DNA of 64,000 nt from Pagrus major (GCF_040436345.1 NC_133237.1:20961749-21025748); one strand, 5' to 3'; positions 1 through 16,786 are shown, counted from the first letter of the stretch. Program-made: numbers and translations. The notes: generated by a model not told the origin, from the sequence alone.

Positions 1-4281
<4,281 letters not shown>

Positions 4282-5155
4282 GGTCAGTCTTTTTCAAGTT
4301 GCTCCTTATTTAGCTAGCCCGCTAGCTGCTTGCTAGCTAAATAACAGAAGAAAAGTGGACTGCTCCTCCAACTGCCTCACCGCCAGCCCGCTCCTTCCCG
4401 CTTGGTGCTGATGTGACGCTCAGGCGGACTTCTTCTTCTTCTGTTTATTGGCGGCGTGCAGACCGACATTTTAGGTGTATACCGCCACCTATCGTGTCGG
4501 AGCGTGTAGCGTCATAAAACAGACAAAATGACATATTCAAAGCAGAAAAGTCCGGGAAACATGTACGAAGTCCCCGATTATGCATCCCAAAATCAACGTA
4601 GGAGGCCAAATCTGTGGTATCTCGAGTTTCGAGTCATTTTTACGTTTTATTTTGAATGTCTTCACCGGAAGTCAAGTGTGCTGTGTTTTGTACCTTTGAC
4701 ATCCGTGGAGTTGATGGTATTTAGTGCTTCCCCCCAGCGGCCACATCGCGTAACTACACCCATAATTTAAGAATATTCTTATTCTTACAACAATAAAAAA
4801 AATATTATTATTATTAATAAATATTAGTTGTATAAAATGTGACAATGTGACTTTATGCGTGCTTCTTGGGTGCTCTGAAAGTTTAAAATTTTTAAAAAAA
4901 AGGAGCAATAAGAAAGAGGAAAAAACCAAAAACCAAAACAAATATAATATAGGTGTATTCCAGCTAAAGTAACGGTGATAATCATACAAGAAAACAACAA
5001 AACATACATTTTAAAATAAAAGAGACCAGATTTGGCGAGAGCTAAGTTTTCGCTTGCTGCTTTTAAAGTAAAGTAATATTTATTAAGGAAATATTACGTT
5101 TTAATTTGTTTCGAGAGCATGAAAATCTTATATCTCATACCTTATAGTTGTGCGT

Positions 5156-5315
5156 TTCACTGCCATCTAGTGGTCACAACCAGTAACTACAACCAAAAAC
5201 TCACTAGTCAAGTTAGACGGCTCTTGTGCTATATCTTCCGGTTAAATCTTTTCAAAATAAAACGTTACAGAAGGCTGTAGTTACAGATTGTGACCACCGG
5301 AGGGCACTGTAGACA
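5156..5315. repeat. Small foldback element with CTCF-like arms
   Basis: The left arm (CACTGCCATCTAGTGGTCAC and onward to the AGTAACTACA segment, 5158-5194) and the right arm (TGTAGTTACAGATTGTGACC into CCGGAGGGCACTGT, 5277-5310) are inverted copies of each other with a few mismatches, separated by about 80 bases. This is the layout of a short non-autonomous DNA element. Each arm carries a CTCF-core-like motif. Confidence 0.6.
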
Positions 5316-5723
5316 CACCATAAACAACTCTTAATCTTATATCTGTGTATGTATTATTTCAATAACACAATAACGACCTCTTTCATCAAAACACTTTTTG
5401 TAAAGGACTTGTTTCAGATTGACGTTTCATCATTTCAGATTTAAGATACATAGAAAGTAACGCTAACGCATCACTCTCTGATTTAATTCAATCAAACTGC
5501 ATATCAGATTGGAAATATACAATAATACAATAAAATGTATTGTTTTCGTACAGAGCCACGTGAAACCACGATGGATAAACAAGATAAAATAAAATAAAAT
5601 GAATACTTTCAGTTCAAATAGGTTTTCAAGGCGCCAATATCGTCAATGCGGTGTGCAAGTAAACACAACTTTATTCCGATTGCACCTGAACGCACCATGA
5701 CACAGGAGCTCGTGCGGATTGTG

Positions 5724-6099
5724 ATTGGGCTGCTGAGGGCTCAGAAAAACAGATAACGCCATATTGTCAGCTCCCGAGGACAGCGCTAGCTTAACTCCCG
5801 CAAAAATGACAAAATAGTGAGTGTCATCTCATTTTAAAATACTTTCACATTGTCTTTAATGAGATGGTTGCTTCTAATATAGTTAGCCTTTTTTTTTTTT
5901 TTTTCGTTTTTGTATTAGTCGCTGACAGGATGTAGCTGTCGTCGCTAGCTGCTAGCTTATAAACCCTTTAGCGTAACATTCGGTCAGTTAGCCGATGTTG
6001 TGAGCGGAGCTGTGGTGCCCCTTGTCAGGAGATTTACCTGTTTCCACTCACTGTAAGTCTTTATTTTACAGGCTGTTTTCACCGACGGTAGACGCTAAG
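5724..6099 (+). promoter_or_regulatory. retreg3: Probable retreg3 promoter, non-coding exon and 5'UTR intron
   Basis: A reverse CCAAT box (ATTGG) lies near 5726. A good donor, AAATA|GTGAGT, occurs at 5816/5817. A matching acceptor, TTTATTTTACAG at 6060-6071 with an 18-base T run (5887-5904) earlier in the same interval, lies 29 bases before the retreg3 ATG. The simplest reading is a non-coding first exon ending at 5816 and an intron 5817-6071. Inferred from splice motifs only; no transcript evidence is available here. Confidence 0.45.
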
Positions 6100-9000
6100 A
6101 TGGCGCACACTGGGGCAATGGAGGACGCATCCGTGGAGGATAGCTCGGCCAAGCAGGGGACGAGTGTCTGCCTGAGAAGTCGACCGTGCTCCAGCGAGAG
6201 AGACGGTCAGGTACGGGCTGTCAAAGCTGCGCTTCAGTCCAGGTTGGGGCCCTACGAGCCCGTCCTGACCTACCTACAGTCCGTCCTGGTGTGGGAAAGA
6301 CCCGTTCAGTGTGTGCTTCTCTACATCTTGGTCAACGTTGTGTTCTGGTGAGTTGAGCTTCGTACATTTTGATGACAAACCTGTCCTGTCGCCTCTGTTT
6401 GCCTCAGTGTTGTAGCAACCTACATTCAGACAATACAGAGGTTGTCTGGTCGTTGTGAGGGAGCCAACGTGACTGCCAGCAGCTGGCGTTTTTACATAAT
6501 GCTAATGTTTCACCTGTCAATTCAAGACAACACAGATGGCTGGCTAGTGGGACTATTAATAGACACGCTCACCGTACAGCCACGTGTCCGCTCTGATGTC
6601 GCTCCTGTCCAAACTGCTTTATAATCTTGATTCCCTCCATTATTTGCATTGTCATTTTAGTTGTTGCAGGATGAGTGTGGTCGGCTGGAAATCGAGGCCC
6701 TATCTGCAATTTACAAGCCAATGAGTTGTCACCACAGAAAAGGAAATTCATTGTCAGTGTTTCTATTTGTTTGAGACCTCGGTACATCAAACCTACAGAG
6801 CACATGTCAGTTAATAGCAGTCTATTTGTATATTAGTTTATACTTTACATGTTAAATATTAGGTCAGCTGCAAACTTGGGAAGTACAGAAGATTTCAGTA
6901 GGAGAAAGTTTTGGACTGGGACAAGCTTTTGGCTAAATTAGGTGACCTTGATATTCTTGTATGGTGAGAATTACTGACCCGGCACACAAAGCGGGAGAGC
7001 CGGGCTGGCCAACCTGCAAGCTTTTATTCGATCAGACCACTGTGCATGTCGGGCCGCTTGTCCCTTTTACTTGTGCTTCAGCACGCACTCGGTGGTGCCC
7101 CAAGAGATGCATTCATAACCTATACCAATGCATGAAGAATGATGATGGCAGCTCTGATTATAGGTCACTGAGGTTGTCTGAATTTTCCTTCTCAAAGTAC
7201 CACATGGAAAACAGAACAGTGGCTACTAATTGCACTGCTACCCCAAATACCAACATACCTCGTTCTGCCAACAAATCCTTTGTTAGGTTAATCTCTAACT
7301 GCTGATTGGCAGAATCCTGTAACATTGTTGTTGTTGTCAACAAATTTTACAGTCTTGTGATCTGAAAGTGGAGCAACGTTCAGGGTTTAAAATGTATGAG
7401 GCCCGAAGAAGTGAAACCAGGTTGTGCCAACTCTGCTTAATAGGTGGAAACCACCTGAATCACACCTGTGATATGATATCATCCTCTTGATGCACAGCCT
7501 GTAGCTCTTCCATTCCTGTTGGTGGGTGGGAATGTATTCATCAGCACTTCACTGATTTGTAACCCCGGCATTTTATTTATATTCAGCAGTGGCATCAGTG
7601 TTCTGTAACTAATGGGTGTAACTCACACCAAAGGGTGGGATAACTTCCTCTTTACTTAGTTCTGACTGACAGAAACAGACGATCATCACTCAAGGTGGTT
7701 GTGGTTTGATGAATTCTGTTCAAAGTTGTTGTACTGTTGTGTGATTGTTGGTTGCAGACTTTTAAAGTACTGTCTGCTCATGTGTTTGCTCTACTTTAAT
7801 TCCCCTCCAGGTTCTTCGCCCTGACCTCGCTGCGCCTGCTGTTCCTGTTGGCTTCTGGTCTGGCTGTGCTTGTCTGTTTTGATACCTGGAGAAATAAAAT
7901 CTGGCCAGTGATTAAAGGTGCTGCAAGTTACTTTTTATGGGGGCTCTTTATATTTGCTTTGCAGACTCTGGCATGTTTTGAACTTTTCCTTCACTGTCCC
8001 CCCTGGAATGCACTTTTCCTTCTTTTCTTAGATTCATTTTATTAAATTCACAGATTATTTCCCAGTTTTCTGTGTTTGCAGCAAATGTACTTAGTCAGAG
8101 TAGATATGCATCAGCCCGCAGCTCTACACTCTGGACTTTGCAAGTGATTTGTATAACACCTGGAACAGTTAATCTGTCGCTCTAACCTGTTTTTGAACTG
8201 TACTAAGTACCGAGTGTACACAGTTCCCAAGAGATTAATGGGTGGAGACAAGTTTAAGGAGAAAGTGCAACAACATTTTGACTATTTTTTATATATTGTG
8301 CAGCCAGCATATGTAACAATCATTTGTGTTACGGTATGTTTCTTAATGTAATGGATATTTTCTCTCTCCACAGTCAGGAAGCTGGACGAATCAGAACATG
8401 AGAGGTTTGTTACTGTAACCACCAACCAGAAATAATAAAAGCACAAGTAAAAAAGCAGATGAAGGTGTTGATCATTTTCTGTTTGTTGTTTTTGTTTATA
8501 GCTGGGGTCTGGTGCAGCCCGGCATCCTCAGTGTGCCTGAACTATGCCACCACTTGGCTGAAGCCTGGGTCAGTGCAGTGGTTCTCGCATCCAGTGTGCT
8601 GCAGTATAAACGACACAACCCGGGCAAGGTGAGGACCAAACACAATACAAAAATATATACTGTATGAGTAATGGGATTCCAGAAAAACTCTTTCCATATG
8701 CAGTATATCTCAGCATCTTTTCTTGATATGGAAACATCTATTAAATAATATCTGACATGATTAATTACATGATTATGCAAAGTCAAGGCACCACAATTCC
8801 TCACAAATACTTATTTATTTCAGTGACTTGATTCTCTGTATGTTGTTGCTCTTTGTCAGTTTTGCTTCATGACCTGTGGAGTGTTCACCTGTTTGGCTGT
8901 GGTTGGGCGCTATATTCCTGGATTGGTGCTATCCTACTCTGCTGGTGAGTCCCACTGGTCTAACCAGTCTTAGCTACAGATCCAGTCTTCTTAGCAGGGC

Positions 9001-11740
9001 CATGTTGGCAGGGAAACTCGTCCTGACTCGTGCTATTAAAGTTGCATAGGTGGTGAAACCAGATCTGTGGTGGCCCCAGTATCAAGGCCCAGCCTGTGAG
9101 GTGATTAAAGTCAGGATGAGACACACAAAGAAGGAGTGAAGGGAGCCAGGCAGAAAGCTAAGGAGGTCATACTGAGACCAGGCTAATCTCCTCACCTCCA
9201 ACAAGTGTAGGCTGGAGAGACGGAGGGGGGGAGAGAGCTGCCAAGGCCGGCTGACGTCTGAAACAATCCACAGCAGCTTGTGTTGTCTGTGTTAACTCCC
9301 TGCTGCTCCTGGCTTCACTTTGTTTATATCTCTACTGAGGCTAACACAGGCTAACATCACTGAGTGTAATGTTACAGCCAGTGGTAAAAATGAAAACAGT
9401 AATATAAGAGTAATATATGCAATGAATATTAAAGCGTTAAAAACCAAAACGCACCAAAATAAAAATAATCCTTCTCGGGAAATCATACAGTCAGAATGTC
9501 TGTAAAAAAACAGCTCTATTTAGCAAAGTCTGTAGCGGTCATTTTTTTATGCTTCTACATGTGTAAGATCTGTATGAATACTGAGTTAAAATTCAGTTGC
9601 AAGAAAATGAAAAGTAGATGGGTACAATATCGGTTGTAAGGTATTATTGGCCAATATTGGTCTATCAAAGATATATCGGTATCGGCATATATGTTGGCTG
9701 ATATGCACTTGTATGAAAACTTTCTTTTTTTTCTTTTTTAGAGATTTTAATCCAGAAAAAGATGCTTGGATAAATCTTAATTATGAAATTCCAAGTGAAG
9801 TTTACTGTTTCAGTGCAGTGATGTCATTTTAGACAACGTTTATCGTTAAGATGTAAAATATCTGTTACATATCTTCACCACAAGTCTTTGATAACCTTTG
9901 AGGGACTATTGCAAACAATCTCTGTATATCGGCCAATATATATCGATACCTGAATTTTTTACTCCTTGATAAGGTACCAGCATCGGTCAGGCTCTAAAAA
10001 CAAGTGGCAATATTTTATTTAGAAAATTGAAGATTCTTTTTTTTCTTCCTCTCCTCCAGTGTTGGCTACTCTCCTGGCCCCTCTGGGAGCTTATCACAGG
10101 GTGTTCCAGCATGTGTGCGTGAAGCTGGAGCCGGCCCTGCAGTGGCTGGACTTCAGTGTTCGTGGATACATGATGGCGAAGCCTATAGATAATCAGTGTA
10201 AGTAGTACATCAAATCTAAGTTTTCCCTTCTCATCTCAAAGCCTGTCTTCACTGAGTTCTGTGTGTTTGCTGTTGTGCTCTGCAGTCCTGCGGAGGCCCA
10301 TCCATGGTGCAGCCTCGGGTGAAGGCAGTGACAGTGAGGAGGAGTTGGCTGCTTTCTGTCCAACGGTAAGTCTCTCAATATGGTCCTCTTTCTGTTCTGT
10401 TGATCACTAGCCAGGCCAGGTTTACTATTGTTAAGGGTCATGGACATTTGAAATTTGGATTTGAAATTTGTCTGGTTTTCTTCCAGTGGAAAATCCACGT
10501 GTGACAGTTGTTGTGACCACATGCTACACACAAGTCCAAGGTTTACTTTCACTGACAAGAACATTTATGTAGTGGGATCAACACCTGTGCCAAATGGTTA
10601 ATTCTGTGAGAAATATAACAGCTGAGGACTTAAGGCAACTTAAATTAAGGCTCTCAATGTGAATGGTGTAAGTTAAAATATACAGATGAAACATTCACTA
10701 CATACCTATGACTGTATTTCAGCACCACAGTGTTAGTTAGAGCACATCTGAGCCTTCCTGTTGGGGCTAAAAACTCCACATGACGTGCTTTCTGTCATGT
10801 GCCTGTTTATTTTTGCTTCTGTGTGTGTGTAATGAAGCCTGCAGAAGGTATCAGAGCAAACAGAGAGAAAATATAACTACAAAGTCAAACCCTTTCTGGT
10901 TGAGCGAAAGAATAAACGTTTCTAAAAAGATTTTGACACAGCTCAGAAAATGCCTAACCCTTTCAAATCTGCTGTCTCTCCTAGTTCGATGATGCCATTG
11001 TTGCCAAGGAGCTTGCACTGACTGACTCTGAGCACTCTGACGCTGAGGTGTCCTACACTGATAATGGAACGTTTAACCTATCCCGTGGTCAGACCCCGCT
11101 CACAGAGGGCTCTGAGGGTAAGTACGCCGGAGCTGCAGATGTTCTTTTCCTTTTTTTTCTGCCATCTTGTTCTCTCTCAACATGTCCTTGTCTGTCAGAT
11201 TTTGACAGGCACAGTGATGCTGAGGAATCGTTCGCTCAAGACCTCCCAGACTTCCCCTCCATCAATCCTGACGCCACTCTGATGGATGATGATGATGACA
11301 CGAGCATAGGTCTGCCTAGTCTGGGTCCGTCCGGGCTGGCTAGTCACCGGGCCTCAGTGCTGGATGTAGATTCTCATCTGGACTCAGACCAGGAGGATGA
11401 TGCAGAACTTTCTCTCGGCGGCCTTCCCGTCTCTAATTTAACAGGAGACTTGGCCGGAGTCATCGCCAGCAACATGATCCAGGCAGCGCTGATCGGAGCG
11501 ATGCAGCCTCGGCCTCCTGCCTCCCACCGCAGAGAAGGCCCTCCGAGGGCTGGAGCCCACCGAAGCTACCGCAAGCAGTCCAGTTCTGAGCTGGACACAG
11601 ACTTGGACGCAGAGGACTTTGAAATGCTGGATCAATCTGAATTGAACCAGATGGATCCTGTCGGAGGAGGAGGGGGTAGCAGACGGGGAGAGAGCCAGGG
11701 GTCTACCTTCTTATCTAGCCTGCTGGGTAAACCACAGTAA
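6100..11740 (+). CDS. retreg3: Reticulophagy regulator 3 (FAM134C), complete, 9 coding exons
   Basis: RETREG3 is an ER-membrane receptor for selective ER-phagy. Its reticulon-homology domain bends the membrane and its C-terminal LIR binds LC3/GABARAP. Exons: 6100-6347, 7811-7917, 8374-8404 (31 nt), 8502-8628, 8860-8944, 10060-10197, 10286-10365, 10985-11117, 11199-11740. They join in frame to 496 residues (human about 466). Two hydrophobic hairpins are visible: one around VNVVFWFFALTSLRLLFLL and one from FCFMTCGVFTCLAVVGRYIP through the next exon. Strong family signatures are SVPELCHHLAEAWVS, LDFSVRGYMMAKP, SDSEEELAAFCP, TDSEHSDAEVS, NGTFNLSRGQTPLTEGSE and DLPDFPSIN. The LIR core FEML, preceded by acidic residues, is at about 457-460 (11618-11629). 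The C-terminus after QMDP (Gly run, then FLSSLLGKPQ) is longer than the human tail I remember. The ATG at 6100 was chosen over an upstream in-frame one because it follows the putative 5'UTR acceptor. Confidence 0.95.
9618..10000. repeat. Degenerate dispersed repeat in retreg3 intron 5
   Basis: Two blocks rich in TATCGG and CCAATAT (9625-9705 and 9915-9990) face each other in partly inverted order, for example ATATCGGTATCGG against TATATATCGATACC. The composition resembles an old non-autonomous DNA element. The boundaries are approximate. Confidence 0.35.
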
Positions 11741-11787
11741 GGTGTAAGTGTGTGGGAGCATGTGTGTCTGTACACCTGACTTCATAT

Positions 11788-11788
<1 letters not shown>

Positions 11789-11844
<56 letters not shown>
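11789..11844. repeat. (GT)n microsatellite in the retreg3 3'UTR
   Basis: Uninterrupted GT dinucleotides for about 56 bases, 49 bases after the retreg3 stop codon. It lies in the predicted 3'UTR and is likely to vary in length between individuals. Confidence 0.95.
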
Positions 11845-11847
<3 letters not shown>

Positions 11848-13526
11848 TGAGAGAGAGATGATTTTAGGTTCCAGCAGTCCCGCTTCTGATCAGCATCAGT
11901 TTATCACTGTGAAGTCTTTTATTTTTTCTATCTTTTCAGACTCTTTTCTCCCGTACTTTCAAACCCTTTTCATCCAGAAAACTTTTACTTTGTAGGCTGA
12001 GCAATAGGAAGTGCCACAACAAAAATAAAACACATTCAGACATGAAATGAACCAGCATTATCGAGCCTTGTAATTTTATGCACTCATAAATTACAAGGGT
12101 ACTTTGTTAGTGACCATATATAAACAACAGCAGTGCCCATAAAACGTTGTCTACCTGGAGGTCTCCACATACAGGGCTATTTAACATGGGACCAAATATG
12201 ACATTCCTGTTGGCTGAGCTGAGCCATGTTGCATTAAGGAACAACATCACATGTTTGAGTTCCCATAGTCATTGGAATAATCTTTTTTTCCTCACATTTT
12301 GTCAACGAAACAGCAGTTCATGTTGCTGTTATTGCTGCTCTGCTGTCCTGTAAACTAGCATGTGGCTACGATCTGTTAGACTTATTTAAATGTTAGAGAT
12401 TAATTATCACTTTCCAGAAGTTGTGGCTTTAGACAGCGATTCTTTAATAGAAAATACAAAATATTCAGATAAATGCTTCACTTGTTTCTCTGTAGGGATT
12501 TCTTCACTATTTTCCTCTCCTGCTATCATATTAAGACATTTTCATGCATTTCTTGGAGCTTGTTTTTAATTCCATTTTATTTTTTTTAAAGAAAGTCACA
12601 TTTCAGTCTTAAGATATTTGACCTGGAGGAACACATGATGTTATGCTTGTTGTTCATTGTATTTATGAACTTGTGCCCCAGGTTTGCTGTGAGTAAGGTC
12701 AGAATATTTTTAATTTTCCTGCCCTTTTAATACAGCTCAGTTCCATATTGTGTCCATGTTTAATACCTTGAATGAGCCCTCTGCTTTGTGTGTTTTTCTT
12801 TTTTCAAAATGTTTAAATACGTTTCTTTGTTTCGTTTACCATCTTCGTAGTTTAATGTAGTTGACAGTCATGCTGAACTTTTTAAGAAACAAATCAAAAT
12901 ATATTCTTCATTTCATGGATCTTTTACTATTTCAATGGGGAAACATGTTTACATGAAGATTGGTATAGAAAGCTATCCCTATATCCTTTAAAAAAAAAAA
13001 ATAGTGTTAGCACGCAAAGGTTTAAAGTGGCTTTTACGTGCTGGTCAGCCTGATTTCCTTTTGATGGACGAACCATGTCCATGTCAAAACTTAGAAGTAG
13101 AAATGGCACTTAAACTTAAATGAGCCACAGCTGAGATTTATTAAAATCATATATCAAAAAAGTGTTAAAAAAAAAAAATGCTGGGTTGTTAATAGAAGAC
13201 AACACATTGCTCTCTTTAACTGTTATTTTGAGAGGAAAATCATAGCTGCAAAAGATTTAGCACAATAAAACAAACTGCTGGATCCACGTTCATGAAGATG
13301 AAGTTGAATTACTGTGCACTGACAGGAAGTTTTGGCGATTTTGGCTACAAAAAAGAGATTAATCTCTGCTGTTCGACCATCAGTTTACCAGAATGTTGCT
13401 CATTGCTGTTCCATGAAGTTCCTCAGTACGAGTGATCTGTAGTCAGTTTGATAATGTAATGTGCATATTAGTGTATTTTCTTCTCTGTAACTGGTTTTGA
13501 TATGTTTTGACGTGTAAATCATATTG

Positions 13527-13532
13527 AATAAA
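13527..13532 (+). terminator. retreg3: Poly(A) signal, probable retreg3 distal end
   Basis: Canonical AATAAA followed within 30 bases by GTCTGTCTGAGG, a GU-rich downstream element, about 1.8 kb after the retreg3 stop and 750 bases before psmc3ip. Confidence 0.55.
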
Positions 13533-13560
13533 ATGTTTGCAATTAAGTCTGTCTGAGGTC

Positions 13561-14225
13561 ATTTCATGTGACGGGGAGTAAAAGACGTGGGATTGACCCT
13601 GAAGAGATTATTCTTAAAAACTCTGATTTATGACAAAATCAACAAAACATTTGCAATATATTTGCTCTGAAACTTTGGGAAATCCTCTAAAGGAAATTAT
13701 ACATTTTATAGACAGTTTGAAAGTAATGCACAAAAACGATACAGCAGACCCAGAGATATCACTTTTTTAATTCCACGCCTACATTACCCACAATGCAATT
13801 TAGCCACTGAGAGGCATCACTGGAAGCAATTTAGCTGATTAGATGCAGGTTTTCTACTACTTTTCCACATATGCAGTAGCTCTCCCAAGACCTGTAAACA
13901 CACTTTAATGTGTTAAATAGATGGAGTTACCCTTTAACTGTGCCTGAGACCAGGCAAAAAAGCCAGACGGCTCACTTTGTTCTTCTTTCCGGATATCATA
14001 AAAACTTAACAAAAACTAACTAGAACTGAGCCAAAGTTATAAACAAAAGCTGATTAGTTTGGGGGCAAATAAAAACACCCCAGTGGGGCAGTTAATATGA
14101 AGATATAAACTGTTATATGATAAAAAAAAAAAATAATAATAAAAATGCCACTCTGGATGAGCAGGGGAGATATTTCTCGTGGTGTGAAGCATCTTGAGAC
14201 TAAACGATCTTTTCAGTGACGTATA
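13561..14225. other. Intergenic stretch between retreg3 and psmc3ip
   Basis: About 660 bases of AT-rich sequence with short A runs (for example near 14123-14150). I see no open frame, RNA gene or repeat that I can support here. Confidence 0.5.
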
Positions 14226-14237
14226 TTTTGCGCGAAA
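14226..14237. promoter_or_regulatory. psmc3ip: E2F-type palindrome upstream of psmc3ip
   Basis: The sequence TTTTGCGCGAAA contains TTTGCGCGAAA, a match to the E2F consensus TTTSSCGC read on either strand. It sits about 40 bases before the psmc3ip ATG, where a proximal promoter or 5'UTR element would be. Presence of the motif is seen; factor binding is inference. Confidence 0.5.
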
Positions 14238-14277
14238 CTCGACTTGGGAAGCTAAAGTGAAGGTGGAGGAGTCAGAA

Positions 14278-16786
14278 ATGAGTAAAAAAGATAACGGTAA
14301 GAGATCAGCTGAATGCCAGGGTGCTTTTTGACTGTAGCAAGCCGGCTCGCGTATCTCACACTCGTATCAAACGAGCGACAACCGCCACATTTACCAATAC
14401 CGAGTTAGAAAGTTTAGCTAAGAAGCTATGAGCTAGCTAACGTTACATACAGACTGCTTGATAAGCTAGCTGACCTGAAGGCTCTCAGTCCTTCTTATGA
14501 GAGTTTACTCGAAAGACGCCAACTTTTACAACATGGTATTGTTGTGTGTGAGATGTACTACATTATGTTACTTGTTATATTCTTAACTTTATTTGTCACC
14601 AGCGATTAAAGTACCTTAAGCACACAGACCTAGCTAGGTTAACATATAAACATTAAAGGCTAGGACGCTTTTATACAGCGTTAAAGAGGCACTATGTAGT
14701 TTTAGAGACGAAATTCAAACTCAGAGTTTTAATATTTACAATATTAATGAGGTAATAAGAAATGTTTATTTTTTCCATAAATTAATAAACAAGCTGTTCT
14801 CAGAGGAAAATAAGGTCCACGGAAAGGTGGCAGGGTCAGCCACATATAAACAAAGTAAAGCAGTATGAAATTGTGAAATCAGTCAATGAAGATGTTCCTC
14901 TTCTGATTAAAATGTCTTCCCCAAAACTACATAGTGCACCTTTAAGGTATTGTAAAAAGACCATAACAATCTAGCTGTCATTCCTAACTATGTGTGAGGT
15001 ATAACAAGTATATTGTTACTGTAAATTGAAGTACTTTTCAGCGATGTTTCTGTCGGCTCATATGATCAGACTCTCTCTCCTGCTGTCATCCACAGGAGCG
15101 ACACTCATCCTCGCCTATCTGAATGAGAAGAACCGGCCCTACAGTGCTCAGGATGTCTTCTGCAATCTACAAAAGCAGCATGGATTGGGCAAAACGGTGA
15201 GATGAGCGCTTATACTGTACATAACATGCAGTGGTATGTGTGTGTGTAGCCTACATTTGTGGACTGATTACATATTTATCATTCTCTAGGCAGTTGTCAA
15301 AGCCATGGAGCTGCTGGCGCTCGAGGGGAAGATAAAGGAGAAAACATATGGCAAGCAGAAGATTTATTTTGCCGATCAGGTTAGTCTGCTCATCTGATGT
15401 GTTGTGTTGCTGTGTATAGTAATTTTTATGTTTCATCTGAAAATGACAGCTGCTAATCTCTCCCACAGGCTCAGTTCAAAGACGTGAAGGATGCAGACCT
15501 GAAGGCCATGGACTGTCAGATTTCAGAGCTCAGTGCAGAGGTGCAGTCTCTTACCCAGAGCTGCAGACAGCTAGATGCAGGTGGAGTACACCATTGATCA
15601 CCGCGTGTTTACACTGTACCAAGGATGTTGCTGTTTTGCACAAAGCTCCTCCTGACTGAAATGTCTTTGAAAGGGGATGTTGTGTACATTTGTGTGTAAT
15701 CTCCACCAACAGAGCTGAAGGAGCTCAGCAGCTCACTGACAACAGAGGAAATGGTGTCAGAGATCCGAGAGCTGAAAGAAGAGTGCTCCGGGTACAGAGC
15801 ACGTCTGGAGAAGATAAAGTCGGCCACGAATCACGTCACACCAGAAGAGAAAGAGAAGGTTGGTATGCATTAATACAACAGACTGTCTTAAAGATCTAGT
15901 AAAGATACTCCTGTTGTTGTTGTATGTTCTTTCAATTTGTTGTACATTATAGTAGTATATTGCACATTTTTTTTTATTTTTCAGGTTTACAAAGAGCGGG
16001 ATGTTTACGTGAAGGAGTGGAAAAAGAGGAAGAGATTGGTAATGTATATAGAGCTGCAATAATCGATTAGAAGATCAGTTTTTAAAGCAAAAAGGGCCCA
16101 AATGTTCAGGCTGCAGCTCCTCAAATGTGTTGATTTGCAGTTTTTCTTTTTTTCAGATGGTAGATTAAATATCTTTAGCTTTTGGACTGTTTGTCACTAG
16201 CAAGTTGAAGACATCCCATTGGTCTCTGGAAGATTGTGAATGCTATTTTTTCACTATTTTTTTTTTTTTTTTAAACATAAAATCAGATTTTTTTTTGCCC
16301 CTAAATGTATATTTTGAGTAACAAACATTTAAACGAGGGCCACAAAAAACTTTGTCTGACTGGAATATTTTTAGTTCGTAAAAATTTGATTTGAAAAAGT
16401 CAGTACGATTGCAAAAGTTCCATATTGTTCTCCTCCTATCAGCATTAATATTACAAGTAGCAGTTGGAAAGTGAGATAAGGAAGGAGGAGTTGGGTTGCA
16501 AAGGCATCTTTGTTATCATATAGACACGAGGCAGCGACACAAAATCCTTCCAACTTCCTTCTGATGTTTTCTCAGGCTTCTGACATGATCAGTGCAATCC
16601 TGGAGGGGTATCCGAAGAGCAAGAAGGAGTTCCTGGTGAGTGAAAGAAGCTCATAAAATCAACTTTCCAAAACTTAAACTGTTTTGATTCCCAGTACTAA
16701 TGAATAATATACCTGTGTCGCCCCCACAGGATGAAGCTGGAGTGGAGACTGATGAGGACTGTAAGGCGGTTCTTCCGAGTACTTGA
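14278..16786 (+). CDS. psmc3ip: PSMC3-interacting protein / HOP2, complete, 8 coding exons
   Basis: HOP2 works with MND1 to stimulate RAD51 and DMC1 strand exchange in meiotic recombination. Exons: 14278-14296, 15096-15196, 15290-15379, 15469-15580, 15713-15858, 15985-16038, 16576-16635, 16730-16786. They splice in frame to 212 residues (human 217). The N-terminal winged helix is recognisable from NRPYSAQDVFCNLQKQHGLG and YGKQKIYFADQ. A leucine-zipper coiled coil follows, with ELKELSSSLTTEEM. Then come KSATNHVTPEEKEKVYKER and the C-terminal part ILEGYPKSKKEFL and GVETDED. Every exon matches the family at the expected place. Intron 1 holds a MITE at 14681-14945. Convergent with mlx. A GCTAGC-rich stretch lies just downstream of exon 1 (14410-14475). 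Confidence 0.96.
14681..14945. mobile_element. TTAA-bounded MITE in psmc3ip intron 1
   Basis: The left end TTAAAGAGGCACTATGTAGT and the right end ACTACATAGTGCACCTTTAA are inverted repeats of about 23 bp. TTAA at both edges is consistent with a TTAA target duplication. The interior, about 255 bp, is AT-rich without a transposase. Copies with the end TTAAAGGTGCACTATGTAG are, from memory, abundant in percomorph genomes. Assignment to the piggyBac-like class rests only on the TTAA site. Confidence 0.85.

Larger units (their letters stand above)
4282..6099. other. Divergent intergenic/promoter region between tubg1 and retreg3
   Basis: About 1.8 kb between the two start codons. Clusters of GCTAGC/TTAGCTAGC occur just upstream of tubg1 (4076-4340, extending into its first intron) and again at 5784-5960 near retreg3. 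A dispersed fish repeat beginning with TTCTTC units and containing GGCGGCGTGCAG and TACCGCCACCT lies at 4431-4510. An AT-rich tract with ATT runs sits at 4790-4830 and a foldback element at 5156-5315. No coding region could be supported. Confidence 0.6.
11741..13560 (+). other. retreg3: retreg3 3'UTR with alternative poly(A) signals
   Basis: AT-rich sequence without supported coding potential. AATAAA occurs at 12024-12029 (a possible short 3'UTR) and at 13527-13532, within AATAAAATGTTTGCAATTAA followed by a TG-rich stretch, which is the better distal site. The T-rich stretches look like ordinary UTR. Confidence 0.55.
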
